Below are positions 1 through 8,464 of a stretch of DNA of 64,000 bases, one piece after another. The stretch is from Shewanella sp. Arc9-LZ. Lineage in GTDB: Bacteria > Pseudomonadota > Gammaproteobacteria > Enterobacterales > Shewanellaceae. Made by a program: the position numbers and the translations under genes. The first letter of the stretch is position 1; every line of letters starts with the position of its first letter. The stretch covers positions 3,286,001-3,350,000 of the forward strand of contig NZ_CP048031.1 of the NCBI RefSeq assembly GCF_010092445.1, read 5' to 3'. The notes beneath the pieces were generated by a model, which saw nothing but the letters and a program-made list of their open reading frames with translations, was not told where the DNA came from and did no database searches.

Positions 1-1328
1 TCGGCTACAGCAATGATCTTGGCTTCTAGTATAATGTCATCCGCTTTCAACCCTTTTGGATAACCTGAACCGTCTAAGCGTTCATGATGTTGAAGGATCA
101 TTTGCTTAATAGGCCAAGGAAACTCCACTTCATCAACAATTAAAGCGCCTTGCTCAGGGTGTTGTTTAACCAAGCCAAACTCAGCATCACTTAACCGTGA
201 GGGTTTAGATAGAATCTGGCTTGGAATGGCCAACTTACCGATATCGTGGATCAATGATCCCAGTTTTAATCCTTCCAATACTTCAGGTGTTAAGCCCATT
301 TTCTCGCCAATAAGATAACTTAACTGCGCTACCGACTTTTGATGCCCCGCGGTATAAGCATCTTTTAACTCTAGCGCTTCTGAAATGGCACCAATCAACT
401 GCACCAAAATAAGGGTCATCTTTTCTTTTTGCATTTTAATAATGCTAGATTGTCTCGATACCGCTTTCATGGTGCGAGGTAATTCGACGCTGTGCCACAA
501 AATAGTCGCAAAAATACTTAACGATTTGGCATCTACTTGGGTATAAGGTTTATCTCGATTGCCAACGCCGATAATGCCAACGAGTTTTTTGCGATAATGA
601 ATCGGCACACAAAGATGATTACTAAAGGCAAAAAAACCTTGTTGTTGCGAACGATTCTCAGAAATACTGGCTAATTCATTATGCACCATCGATTTACGGG
701 TTTGGATGGTTTCAGCCCAAATACCAGAATCTGCTTTATAGGTTTGTTGTTTTGTAATCGTAAAGTATTCACTGACGTTTTCACTCCATGTGGTTCGCAC
801 TATTTGATTGTTTTTCTCATCAAACATATGCAGATAACCCACATTAGATTGAGTCAGTGAAAGCGCCTGTTTTAATGACGTAGCAAACACCATATCACCG
901 CTGGCATTAATCACTTCTTCGATTTGATTTAGCCAATCATCACTAGACTGGATCGCTTGATGATAATCAGGATGTAAATCAGATAACCAAGCTTTATCGA
1001 GTTCGATTTCTATGAAGGTAATACACCAATGCTCACTGCTTTCTTCTATCGGGGTGACAGTCGCTTGTAATGCATGCCCTTTATCATCAACAAAATTGAT
1101 CTGTTGTGAAGAAAGATGATTGGTAAGATCTATTTGCTCATGAGTAAGCATTGAAAAAGCATTCGATAATGGTTGTTTTAGAATAGCCGAGATGGGTTTA
1201 TTGACTAATTTGTATAGCGGTTCACTTAGCTTAATTAATTCAAGCCTATCATTAAGAATGCCCCAACAGAGCCCAACTGTTTTAGGTAATTCTGAAGGTT
1301 TTAAGAAAAAATTAGCTTTTTGTAACAT
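1..1328 (-). CDS. GAF / HD-GYP domain protein, probable c-di-GMP phosphodiesterase (3' end cut by window)
   Basis: Seen: an open frame starts at the ATG at 1326-1328 and runs off the left edge, giving about 442 residues. The N-terminal ~140 residues look PAS-like. A GAF-type region follows (around YLHMFDEKNN). A C-terminal HD-GYP domain carries HDIGKL near 1075-1090 from the gene start and HHERLDGSGYPKG. Known: HD-GYP proteins hydrolyse c-di-GMP to pGpG or GMP, and the HD and GYP motifs bind the metal centre and substrate. Inference: a soluble sensor phosphodiesterase, since no membrane segment is visible in the part present. The HD, HH and GYP residues needed for activity are intact. The missing C-terminus could carry another domain. 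Confidence 0.88.
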   Translation of the reverse strand, partial: MLQKANFFLKPSELPKTVGLCWGILNDRLELIKLSEPLYKLVNKPISAILKQPLSNAFSMLTHEQIDLTNHLSSQQINFVDDKGHALQATVTPIEESSEHWCITFIEIELDKAWLSDLHPDYHQAIQSSDDWLNQIEEVINASGDMVFATSLKQALSLTQSNVGYLHMFDEKNNQIVRTTWSENVSEYFTITKQQTYKADSGIWAETIQTRKSMVHNELASISENRSQQQGFFAFSNHLCVPIHYRKKLVGIIGVGNRDKPYTQVDAKSLSIFATILWHSVELPRTMKAVSRQSSIIKMQKEKMTLILVQLIGAISEALELKDAYTAGHQKSVAQLSYLIGEKMGLTPEVLEGLKLGSLIHDIGKLAIPSQILSKPSRLSDAEFGLVKQHPEQGALIVDEVEFPWPIKQMILQHHERLDGSGYPKGLKADDIILEAKIIAVA

Positions 1329-1502
1329 CCAGTTTCCCGTTTCTTACTTATACAGACTAAAAATATCAATTCCAATGGAATACAGCATAGCAAATTTCTA
1401 ATAGATAAGTTGATACAGTAACTTACAGGAACCACTCATCTTTATTTATCTTTAAAGATAACACCATTTGATTTAACGTCAAATGATGTATATCTACCAA
1501 CT

Positions 1503-2375
1503 TTAAAACACGACCGTTTTATTACCGTACACCACAACTTGTTCATTTAATACCAATTGCAGTGCTTTACTTAATACGCTTTTTTCAACGTCACGGCCAT
1601 TATGGGCTAATTCTTCTGCGCTATAACTGTGATCAACTGAAATGACATCTTGTTTAATAATCGGCCCTTCGTCCAAGTGGTTGTTCACAAAGTGTGCTGT
1701 TGCACCAATAATTTTAACACCACGATCCCACGCTTGTTTATAAGGTGATGCGCCAATGAATGCGGGTAAAAAAGAATGATGAATATTAATAATTTTATCT
1801 GCAAATGCTGTTACAAACTCGGGTGTTAATACTCGCATATATTTAGCGAGTACAACAAAGTCAGGATCATAGGGTTTTATCACTTTAAGCATGGCTTGTT
1901 CATGCTCCTGACGGTTTAAACCTTCATGACTAACATAATGAAATGGAATATCAAACTTTTCAGTTAATGGCTGCAACACATCATAATTGCCTACCACAGC
2001 GGCAATCTCAACATCTAAACCGCCATAATAAGACTTCATCAAAATATCGCCTAAACAATGGGCTTCTTTTGTCACCATGATCACGATACGTTTTTTACCC
2101 ATATCCACTAATTTCATGTGATTTTTAGCTGGCAATACTTCACGTAATTCATTCAGTAGGCGTTCATCATCAAACACCCCTTCAAGCTCCGCACGCATAA
2201 AAAAGCGGCCTTGAGTGTGGTCAACAAATTCGGTGTTTTTAATAATGTTTAATTGATGAGCAAAACATACGTTGGTGATTTTGGCTATCAACCCCTGAGC
2301 ATCAGCACAATCGGTTATTAGCACTTTACGTTGTAAATTAGCTGGGGTAAAAATAGTTTTATCTTGATGGCTCAC
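1503..2375 (-). CDS. purU: Formyltetrahydrofolate deformylase PurU
   Basis: Hydrolyses 10-formyl-THF to formate and THF, balancing one-carbon units and feeding formate to PurT-type purine synthesis. Seen: 290 residues, close to the usual ~280. An N-terminal ACT domain (about 15-90, beginning VLITDCADAQGLIAKIT) is followed by a formyl-transferase-like domain (about 95-285) with INIHHSFLPAF and GATAHFV, where the catalytic Asn/His/Asp lie in this family. The gene follows the PTS gene on the same strand after a 179-base gap, so it probably has its own promoter. Identification is secure. Confidence 0.95.
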   Translation of the reverse strand: MSHQDKTIFTPANLQRKVLITDCADAQGLIAKITNVCFAHQLNIIKNTEFVDHTQGRFFMRAELEGVFDDERLLNELREVLPAKNHMKLVDMGKKRIVIMVTKEAHCLGDILMKSYYGGLDVEIAAVVGNYDVLQPLTEKFDIPFHYVSHEGLNRQEHEQAMLKVIKPYDPDFVVLAKYMRVLTPEFVTAFADKIINIHHSFLPAFIGASPYKQAWDRGVKIIGATAHFVNNHLDEGPIIKQDVISVDHSYSAEELAHNGRDVEKSVLSKALQLVLNEQVVVYGNKTVVF

Positions 2376-2554
2376 GCGTACAACTCCTCTTAAAATACTG
2401 TTTTACAGTGTGCCATTTAAAAAGATTTTTGGGTGATGTTTTTAATGATAAATTCTCATAAAAGAGAAATAATCTTGCTTTAAATACAAAACTCTCAAAT
2501 ATGTATGACAAGTTAAGCAACAACTATTATGGCTTAATGAAACAACCGTCCGAA

Positions 2555-4033
2555 CTAACGCCGAGAATCTAAATATTTTTGCAGCAATTTACGTAATGTT
2601 TCAGCCTTAGTGCCATAAACAACTTGTACACCTTTGCCCATAACAACCACGCCTTTAGCTCCTAAACGCATTAGTCTAGCTTTATCGATTAAATTGGCTT
2701 GATTAACACTTATACGTAAGCGGGTTAAACAGGCATTAATCTCAACAATATTCTCGCGTCCGCCCAATGCAGAAATCATAGCCCGCAAGCTCTCTTTAGG
2801 CTCTGCAGGTAAATCACTTTGCTCGATTCGGCCAGGTGTTTTTAAATTGAACGCTAAAATACTGGCCCTAAAAATGGCATAATAGATTACTGTGGTAAGC
2901 GGGCCCAATATCCAAATCCAATGAGTATTAGCAGAGCGAGAAAACAATAAGGTGAAATCTACCAGCCCATGAGAGAACACGATGCTGTGATGAACTTCTA
3001 GTAAAATACACACGCTGTAAGCTATGCCCGTGAGTAATGCATGCACAATAAACAAAATTGGCGCGACAAACATAAAGGCAAATTCTATCGGCTCTGTCAC
3101 CCCGGTTAACCAACTAGCTGTCGCCGCTGATAACATAATCCCCGCAACTCTGTTACGCTCGGATTTATCAGCACAACGCCAAATCGCTAATGCTGCCGCG
3201 GGTAAGCCCCACATTTTAATCAAATAGCCACCAGCAAGATTTCCCGCCAATGGATCGCCGGCCAAATAACGCGCCACCTCACCCCGAACCACTGTACCTT
3301 GATTAATGTACTGCCCTACTTCAAGATAAAATGGTGCATTCCAAATATGATGCAACCCTAGTGGAATTAATAAGCGTTCAACTGTTCCGTAAACCCCAAA
3401 AGCAATAGCGGGGTCTTGATATACTGCCCAATCAGAAAGGAGTTCAATAATATGCGACAAGGGTGGCCAAACATGCACAAGTAAATAAGCCAGTGCCATA
3501 GACAGGGGTATAGTAATTATTGGTGCACTGCGACGACCTTCGAAAAATGAAAAAATAGCAGGCAATTTAACATGTTGACTAAGATTGACAGCTAAACATG
3601 TCATCGCACCGACTAACATTCCGCCAGCGATACCAGTGTCAATCGTTTGCATGCCCCAGAGCGGTCGCGATACCAAGCCATAAATATTTGTTAGGGCACC
3701 CATCGTGGACAAAAACACCCCGAAACCAAATACAGCAGAAAATGCTGCAATGCCTTGATCTCGACAAAAACCAATCGCTACAGCAACACTAAACAGCAAA
3801 GGCATCATGGTAAAAACCAGATTGCCTACAGCAGAAAATACTGTATTTAATTCTGCAGGGATAAATGGCAACGGGTTAACCGTCAACCCTAACATCACCC
3901 CCGCAGCAGGTAAAATAGCAATAGGTATGAGCAGTGCTTGACTCAGGCGCTGTGCGAATTTAAACCATTGTTGCGTAAAAAAACTTACGCTACGTTTACC
4001 GATATGACGGCGTTGTGCCAAGTGGCTATCCAT
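2555..4033 (-). CDS. PTS glucose-family EIICB permease without an EIIA domain
   Basis: Membrane transporter that takes up and phosphorylates a hexose. Seen: an EIIC domain of about 8-10 hydrophobic segments (about 25-395) with the LGLHHIWNAPF segment typical of the PtsG branch and GVTEPIEF. A linker ends in LKTPGR, and a C-terminal EIIB domain (about 415-490) has the phosphorylated Cys in CLTRLR (Cys435). The length of 492 is normal for an EIICB. Known: EIICB proteins need a separate EIIA; the nearest in this window is the EIIA-HPr-EI fusion at 12609-15200. The 5' end overlaps yqcA by 49 bases, and I see no later start that keeps the first membrane helix. It separates yqcA from purU and looks like an addition to a conserved neighbourhood. 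Sugar specificity is inferred only. Confidence 0.85.
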   Translation of the reverse strand: MDSHLAQRRHIGKRSVSFFTQQWFKFAQRLSQALLIPIAILPAAGVMLGLTVNPLPFIPAELNTVFSAVGNLVFTMMPLLFSVAVAIGFCRDQGIAAFSAVFGFGVFLSTMGALTNIYGLVSRPLWGMQTIDTGIAGGMLVGAMTCLAVNLSQHVKLPAIFSFFEGRRSAPIITIPLSMALAYLLVHVWPPLSHIIELLSDWAVYQDPAIAFGVYGTVERLLIPLGLHHIWNAPFYLEVGQYINQGTVVRGEVARYLAGDPLAGNLAGGYLIKMWGLPAAALAIWRCADKSERNRVAGIMLSAATASWLTGVTEPIEFAFMFVAPILFIVHALLTGIAYSVCILLEVHHSIVFSHGLVDFTLLFSRSANTHWIWILGPLTTVIYYAIFRASILAFNLKTPGRIEQSDLPAEPKESLRAMISALGGRENIVEINACLTRLRISVNQANLIDKARLMRLGAKGVVVMGKGVQVVYGTKAETLRKLLQKYLDSRR

Positions 4034-4449
4034 GTTTTAGCTTCTATTTCGGGTTCCATTGTTTCACAGGCATCAATTTCTAATCGTTCAGTCAGCGGCT
4101 TGGCACCCAACTCGGTTAACAACTCATCAAATTGTTTTATCGCCCCACAAAAAGTGTCATAGCTCGAATCGCCTAACCCAATTAGGCTGTATTGCAATAA
4201 TGGTAAATACGGTGCACTGGATTTAAGTTCATTAAACCAAGGAGACATATCCTCGGGTATATCACCTTGCCCTGTGGTTGATGACACTACTATGAGTAGT
4301 TCATCTTGAGGTGGTATAAAACCAGACAATTCATTGGGTTGCCAAAGCTTAGTTGTAAACCCTAATGTTGCAATCGCTTTAGTCACTGTTTCGGCTGTAA
4401 ATTGTGCGCTACCATAAACGGTACCAAAAACAACATTGACCTTTTTCAT
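3985..4449 (-). CDS. yqcA: Flavodoxin YqcA (MioC-like)
   Basis: Small FMN-binding electron carrier. Seen: 154 residues with the flavodoxin phosphate loop near the N-terminus (FGTVYGSAQFTAE), a middle SSTTGQGDIPE loop and LIGLGDSSYDTFCGA, all FMN contacts in this family. In E. coli yqcC-truC-yqcA is a conserved string. Here yqcC and truC lie just upstream on the same strand, which separates YqcA from true MioC. Its 3' end overlaps the following PTS gene by 49 bases. The electron partner is not known. Confidence 0.9.
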   Translation of the reverse strand: MKKVNVVFGTVYGSAQFTAETVTKAIATLGFTTKLWQPNELSGFIPPQDELLIVVSSTTGQGDIPEDMSPWFNELKSSAPYLPLLQYSLIGLGDSSYDTFCGAIKQFDELLTELGAKPLTERLEIDACETMEPEIEAKTWIATWHNAVISVNVA

Positions 4450-4617
4450 GGTATACTTTCCCCTTAAATGTAATACGATATAAAAGACCTTGAGTCTTAG
4501 TGACTTACCTTACTGTATTGTTTGAGTCTCTCGCAAGTGTCTTTATAAAGTAATTTAAATCGATATGGTCAACATCAGTTGCCCCAAATGAAATAGCGCA
4601 ATAACGGAATCAAGACG

Positions 4618-4779
4618 ATGCGACAAGTGAGCAGAAAGCGAAGACTAAAACTACAACATAAATTCGCCCACATTCGTCGTAACTATTATTTCCACATCGA
4701 ACAAAAGCAGCACGAACCCATACCGCATATCCCCGAATTTGAAAAGCTTAAAGCCTTGCTTGCAGACCGAATGAATTAA
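4618..4779 (+). CDS. Small basic hypothetical protein, 53 residues
   Basis: Seen: an ATG-started frame on the strand opposite its neighbours, filling the ~325-base gap between truC and yqcA. The product is rich in Arg, Lys and His in its first half (MRQVSRKRRLKLQHKF) and more neutral at the end. Its stop overlaps the truC stop by four bases, tail to tail. No strong ribosome binding site is visible. I do not recognise the family. The charge bias and the neat fit into the gap argue for a real gene, but it could be chance. Confidence 0.45.
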   Translation: MRQVSRKRRLKLQHKFAHIRRNYYFHIEQKQHEPIPHIPEFEKLKALLADRMN

Positions 4780-5657
4780 CTTAATAATATACTTGGCATT
4801 GAGGATAATTGATCATCATCCCAGCCAAATGCGTTAAAAACATTCAACCATTCAGCTTCTAACTCTGTTTCAATATGCATTGATTGCTGGGTTACCGGAT
4901 GCACAAACTGCAGGCTTTTTGCAATCAACCACAAACGGTTAATACCGAAGTGTTCGCGAAAGAACTTATTTTGTTTACCATCACCATGGGTTGTATCACC
5001 AACAATTGGATGACGTAAATGTGCCATATGACGACGTAATTGATGCTTGCGGCCTGTATGAGGGCTTAATCTTACCAAACCGTAACGGCTGGAAGGATAA
5101 CGACCAGAACTAAACGGTATTTCGGTATTCAATAATGGTTGATAATCCGTCACGGCTTCTTGTGCGGCTTTGTTGGGATCAACATGCTTATCGCCTAAAT
5201 CATCAAATTCCTGTTTTAGGGCATAATCTAGCGTGCCAGACTCATGTATATTGCCACGTACAATCGCTAAGTAGTGTTTTTTGATACTGTGATCAGCAAA
5301 TTGCTCACATAATGCCCGAGCCACTTCACTAGACTTGGCAAACAGCAATACTCCGGATGTTGGTCTATCTAGGCGGTGCACCGGAAAAACATGGCAGCCC
5401 ACTAAATCACGAGTCATCTGCATCGCAAAAAAACGCTCTCTACGGGCTAAATAACTACGATGAACCAACAAACCAGCAGGCTTATGGATAGCAACTAGGT
5501 GCTCGTCTTCAAATAGAATGTCGATATGGGGAGGTTGTAAATCACTGTCTAATTCAGTATCTGCAGTAGAGGTCTCATCCATGTATTCTGAGCCTATTGG
5601 TTCACATAAGTCATCGTTATCTAATGAGTATTCAGCATCGTTATCTTTTAAGATCAT
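4776..5657 (-). CDS. truC: tRNA pseudouridine(65) synthase TruC
   Basis: Makes pseudouridine at position 65 of some tRNAs. Seen: 293 residues of the RluA/RsuA type with the catalytic Asp in HRLDRPTSG (Asp97) and the downstream YLAIVRG and LSPHTGRKHQLRRH motifs. The first ~40 residues form an acidic extension (many Asp, Glu and Ser) absent from the ~260-residue E. coli protein. Met26 would be a shorter alternative start. Neighbours yqcC and yqcA on the same strand match the enterobacterial order yqcC-truC-yqcA, which favours TruC over RluA or RluC. Confidence 0.9.
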   Translation of the reverse strand: MILKDNDAEYSLDNDDLCEPIGSEYMDETSTADTELDSDLQPPHIDILFEDEHLVAIHKPAGLLVHRSYLARRERFFAMQMTRDLVGCHVFPVHRLDRPTSGVLLFAKSSEVARALCEQFADHSIKKHYLAIVRGNIHESGTLDYALKQEFDDLGDKHVDPNKAAQEAVTDYQPLLNTEIPFSSGRYPSSRYGLVRLSPHTGRKHQLRRHMAHLRHPIVGDTTHGDGKQNKFFREHFGINRLWLIAKSLQFVHPVTQQSMHIETELEAEWLNVFNAFGWDDDQLSSMPSILLS

Positions 5658-5742
5658 TTGTTATCACTTTACTTATTTTGTATTGGCCAACTCAGTATTG
5701 GCTTAATTTTTTTGTTGGAATGTGGTGGTGTTTGTCATTCGC

Positions 5743-6105
5743 TTAACGCTGACTGAGCAAAGTATCAAATTGTTGTAATTGAGCAATCAGAACATCACCA
5801 TAGTGCATACCTTGCCACACATGCTCGGCCATAGGCGCTAATGCCATATTGGTCGGTAAAGGTTGTCGTTGCGCAATAAGCTCGGTCATCTTTGGAATAA
5901 AAATAAACTGCAACCATTGCTCGAATGCCATTACATCACAGCAAAAAGGTGCAGTACTCGCCATAACAGATGCAGGAGGTGAGATATCAGACCATAGCTG
6001 AAATTCCTTAAGCAATTGTTCTAATTTAACTAAATAATTTTGGCTGGCTAAATAAAGCATAAAAATGAACGACAACATAAAGGCTAAGTCGGAGTATGAT
6101 ATCAT
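5743..6105 (-). CDS. yqcC: YqcC family protein
   Basis: Small soluble protein of the YqcC (DUF446) family, function unknown, encoded just upstream of truC in many gammaproteobacteria. Seen: 120 residues with the family's central FEQWLQFIFIPKM and a preceding short helix KLEQLLKEFQLW. E. coli YqcC is about 109 residues and begins near the equivalent of residue 18 here, so Met10 or Met16 (base 6060) may be the true start; no convincing ribosome binding site decides this. The gene is divergent from the DUF3549 gene, with 48 bases between them. Confidence 0.82.
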   Translation of the reverse strand: MISYSDLAFMLSFIFMLYLASQNYLVKLEQLLKEFQLWSDISPPASVMASTAPFCCDVMAFEQWLQFIFIPKMTELIAQRQPLPTNMALAPMAEHVWQGMHYGDVLIAQLQQFDTLLSQR

Positions 6106-6153
6106 TTAGCCCATTGAATACCCATCCAACTTCTTTGATTTAGTGACGACCCC

Positions 6154-7167
6154 ATGACCGAGATAACCACCTTAAGCCAGTTTCTGACGACCGCAAATAC
6201 ACAATTCCAAATATACGATTTAGGTCGCCGAGTGCAACATATCGATATGTTAGCTTTTCAGCAAATTGATTCTTTACTGGCACCGTATCCTTATCCTATT
6301 CAAGGCCATGCACAGTTTGCTATCGTATTTTGGCAACAAGAACAATTACCTTATATTTGGTTTGTAAAGTTACCTCTAGATGAGCAAGGTTTATTATCAC
6401 CTGCGCCTCGAACTCAGTTTATTAAAATGATTTTAGAAGCCCTAGGTCGTAATCCAACCCAAGCATTAACCGATGTACAGCAAGAACAATTAGCCAATCA
6501 TCCTTTCAGCTTTAAGCCTAATCAGCACAAACTGGCGTTATTTAATGCATTGGTCAGACTTCAGCTTGATCAACCCGCATCGAGCCAATATGAATTTGCG
6601 GCACAGTATTTGTCTGGCCAAGCAGCGCAAAACACATGGCCACAACTGGGTTTACAAGGTTTAGCCGATATTTGCGTTCGCGCACATCAATTCAACCATC
6701 TTGATGACATTATAAATGCACTTGATAATGCACCTATTGAAGTGCAAGCCGCCCTTTGCCAATGCTTAGAACACATTAATATTGATAAACGCCTTGCAGA
6801 GTACTTATTTAATCAATTAGAACAAGCTGAAGACCATATAAAAGTAATGTATTTAGCGGCATTAGCATCTGATGTTCAATACAGTACGACAGCCATTAAC
6901 CAGCTCAATGAACAACAACATTTAGACGACAACACGCTAATAACAATTGCAGCACGTAACTGGTTAGCGTTAAAAGATGATGCCACTCGTAAACACTATT
7001 TAGAAGCGCTAGCAAAACAGCCTCAGCACTTCTTTAATCAAGTATTTGCTGATATCGTGGCAATACCCAGCTTACGTTCTGGATTATTAGCCGACTTAAG
7101 GCATCCAGACAGAAGCGTTCAATTAGCAACCGCAATTGGCGGATTATTTAGAGCTACCAGCCTATGA
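6154..7167 (+). CDS. DUF3549 family protein
   Basis: Seen: a soluble 337-residue protein with no signal peptide or membrane segment, opening with LSQFLTTANTQFQIYDLGRR, which I associate with the DUF3549 family of Shewanella, Vibrio and relatives. The second half is mostly helical, with HEAT-like spacing (for example LEHINIDKRLAEYLFNQLE). It is the first gene of a pair, ending inside the ATGATGA that starts the DUF3301 gene, so the two are translationally coupled. Function is unknown. Confidence 0.8.
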   Translation: MTEITTLSQFLTTANTQFQIYDLGRRVQHIDMLAFQQIDSLLAPYPYPIQGHAQFAIVFWQQEQLPYIWFVKLPLDEQGLLSPAPRTQFIKMILEALGRNPTQALTDVQQEQLANHPFSFKPNQHKLALFNALVRLQLDQPASSQYEFAAQYLSGQAAQNTWPQLGLQGLADICVRAHQFNHLDDIINALDNAPIEVQAALCQCLEHINIDKRLAEYLFNQLEQAEDHIKVMYLAALASDVQYSTTAINQLNEQQHLDDNTLITIAARNWLALKDDATRKHYLEALAKQPQHFFNQVFADIVAIPSLRSGLLADLRHPDRSVQLATAIGGLFRATSL

Positions 7168-7550
7168 TGACTGATTTTTTATTAATTGTTGCTTTAGTTG
7201 TCGTTGCTGCTTTTTTTTGGCAACTTCGACAAATGGCAGAATTAAGCCGAACGATTACAGAGCAAGCCTGTAAAAAGCAAAACGTACAACTACTGGCTAT
7301 TGCAATGGAATCAGCCCGTCCAAGTATTGGTGGCAGTACTGGCATTTGTTGGAAAGCAACATTCATGTTCGAGTTTAGCACCGATGGTATTAACCAATAT
7401 CGCGGCCATATTTTAATGCATGGTAATCGAGCCAAAAAAATTGAATGGCCAATTTTCCCTGAACCAGAATGGATGGATGCACCAATGGCGAGCGGTAAAT
7501 TTGGCAGTTGTGGCAGCAGTAAAAGCTGTGATTCTGGTAAATGCCACTAA
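7164..7550 (+). CDS. DUF3301 family membrane-anchored protein
   Basis: Seen: 128 residues. An N-terminal membrane helix (FLLIVALVVVAAFFW) is followed by a short domain with RPSIGG, WKATFMFEFSTDG and YRGHILMHG, the pattern of DUF3301. It overlaps the DUF3549 gene by four bases (ATGA); either ATG of the ATGATG could be used. The last ~17 residues (KFGSCGSSKSCDSGKCH) form a Gly/Ser/Cys tail ending CxxxxCxxxKCH, which could bind a metal. Function is unknown; a predicted bidirectional terminator follows. Confidence 0.8.
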   Translation: MMTDFLLIVALVVVAAFFWQLRQMAELSRTITEQACKKQNVQLLAIAMESARPSIGGSTGICWKATFMFEFSTDGINQYRGHILMHGNRAKKIEWPIFPEPEWMDAPMASGKFGSCGSSKSCDSGKCH

Positions 7551-7580
7551 TATCATTATTTATTAGTCGATGTTGAATCA

Positions 7581-7616
7581 AAAAAAACGCTATTTTTCAA
7601 AAAAATAGCGTTTTTT
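7581..7616. terminator. Bidirectional rho-independent terminator
   Basis: AAAAACGCTATTTTT pairs with AAAAATAGCGTTTTT across a short loop, with A- and T-runs on both sides. It lies between the converging DUF3301 gene and the exported-protein gene at 7634 and can serve both. Confidence 0.85.
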
Positions 7617-7633
7617 ATTGCCATAAAATGCAA

Positions 7634-8341
7634 TTAAGTTTGTGGATTGTTGAGGATTTTATAATCGCTGTAGGTAACAGTTTGAACACTGTCGAGTGAC
7701 TTAAAAATTGCCGCTGTACCCATTATAGTGGTTGATGTATGAGCTGGCATCACTAATCCCTCAAACACATCAAAACTTAACTCTAATTCAAATTTAGTTA
7801 ACGTAACTGAAAACGCAGGATTTAACTCGTCAGTATTTTTGATGAGAATTTTACGTAAATGCTTGGATGTTTTATCCAAATAAAGCACGCCTGCTAATAC
7901 GTTATTGTCTAGCTCATCAATATTGGGTGTAAACGTAAATGACATATTATTGTCATCCTCACCGACAAAAACCAATGTCGACAAATCAATTAAATCAGAA
8001 AACGCTAATTCATAGCTAGTTTCGTCTTTATCTTCATGCAGATCTTGTTGACGTTCTCGGTATTCAGTTAAGCGCTTTTTACCAGGAGTATCACCATTTT
8101 CAGACACCAAACTCCAACGTTCAGTTTCAGTTAAAGATGCATTGAATTGTTCAATACGTGTCATGTCTGGCATCACTGTTTGCTGTGAATACTGCCAAAG
8201 CACCTTGGTACCGTCATTATTACTATTAAGATCGCTGAACGCTTGCTCAACCCATTGTTGTTGTTCTTCGCTCACGGCTGCATTGGCGTTATAGCAAACG
8301 AATGAAAAACCTACCAATAGTGCAACTTTAAACCCTTTCAT
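7634..8341 (-). CDS. Exported hypothetical protein
   Basis: Seen: 235 residues with a clear signal peptide (MKGFKVALLVGFSFVCYNANA, cut after ANA) and a mature part rich in Asp, Glu, Asn and Thr with no membrane segment. The mature region has mixed beta strands such as TFTPNIDELDNNVLAGVLYLDK and LELSFDVFEGLVMP, suggesting a periplasmic beta-rich fold that resembles outer-membrane lipoprotein-sorting or MucB-like proteins only in a general way. I do not recognise the family. The CsrB-type RNA gene lies upstream on the same strand and ends in its own terminator, so this gene must have a separate promoter in 8342-8465. Confidence 0.7.
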   Translation of the reverse strand: MKGFKVALLVGFSFVCYNANAAVSEEQQQWVEQAFSDLNSNNDGTKVLWQYSQQTVMPDMTRIEQFNASLTETERWSLVSENGDTPGKKRLTEYRERQQDLHEDKDETSYELAFSDLIDLSTLVFVGEDDNNMSFTFTPNIDELDNNVLAGVLYLDKTSKHLRKILIKNTDELNPAFSVTLTKFELELSFDVFEGLVMPAHTSTTIMGTAAIFKSLDSVQTVTYSDYKILNNPQT

Positions 8342-8464
8342 GCTATCTCCTTATACAATGGTGAGTTAGATGTTGTGTACTTAAATGAGGTACTCAAACC
8401 CTACACATAGGCACTTTACAATTGGACAACATATCACTACAAAGTTCCATAGCTCTGAAAAAAC

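Noticed and set aside
1465..1485. CATTTGA-TTTAACG-TCAAATG dyad after purU
   Set aside because: Short, AT-rich stem with no T-run; not convincing as terminator or operator.
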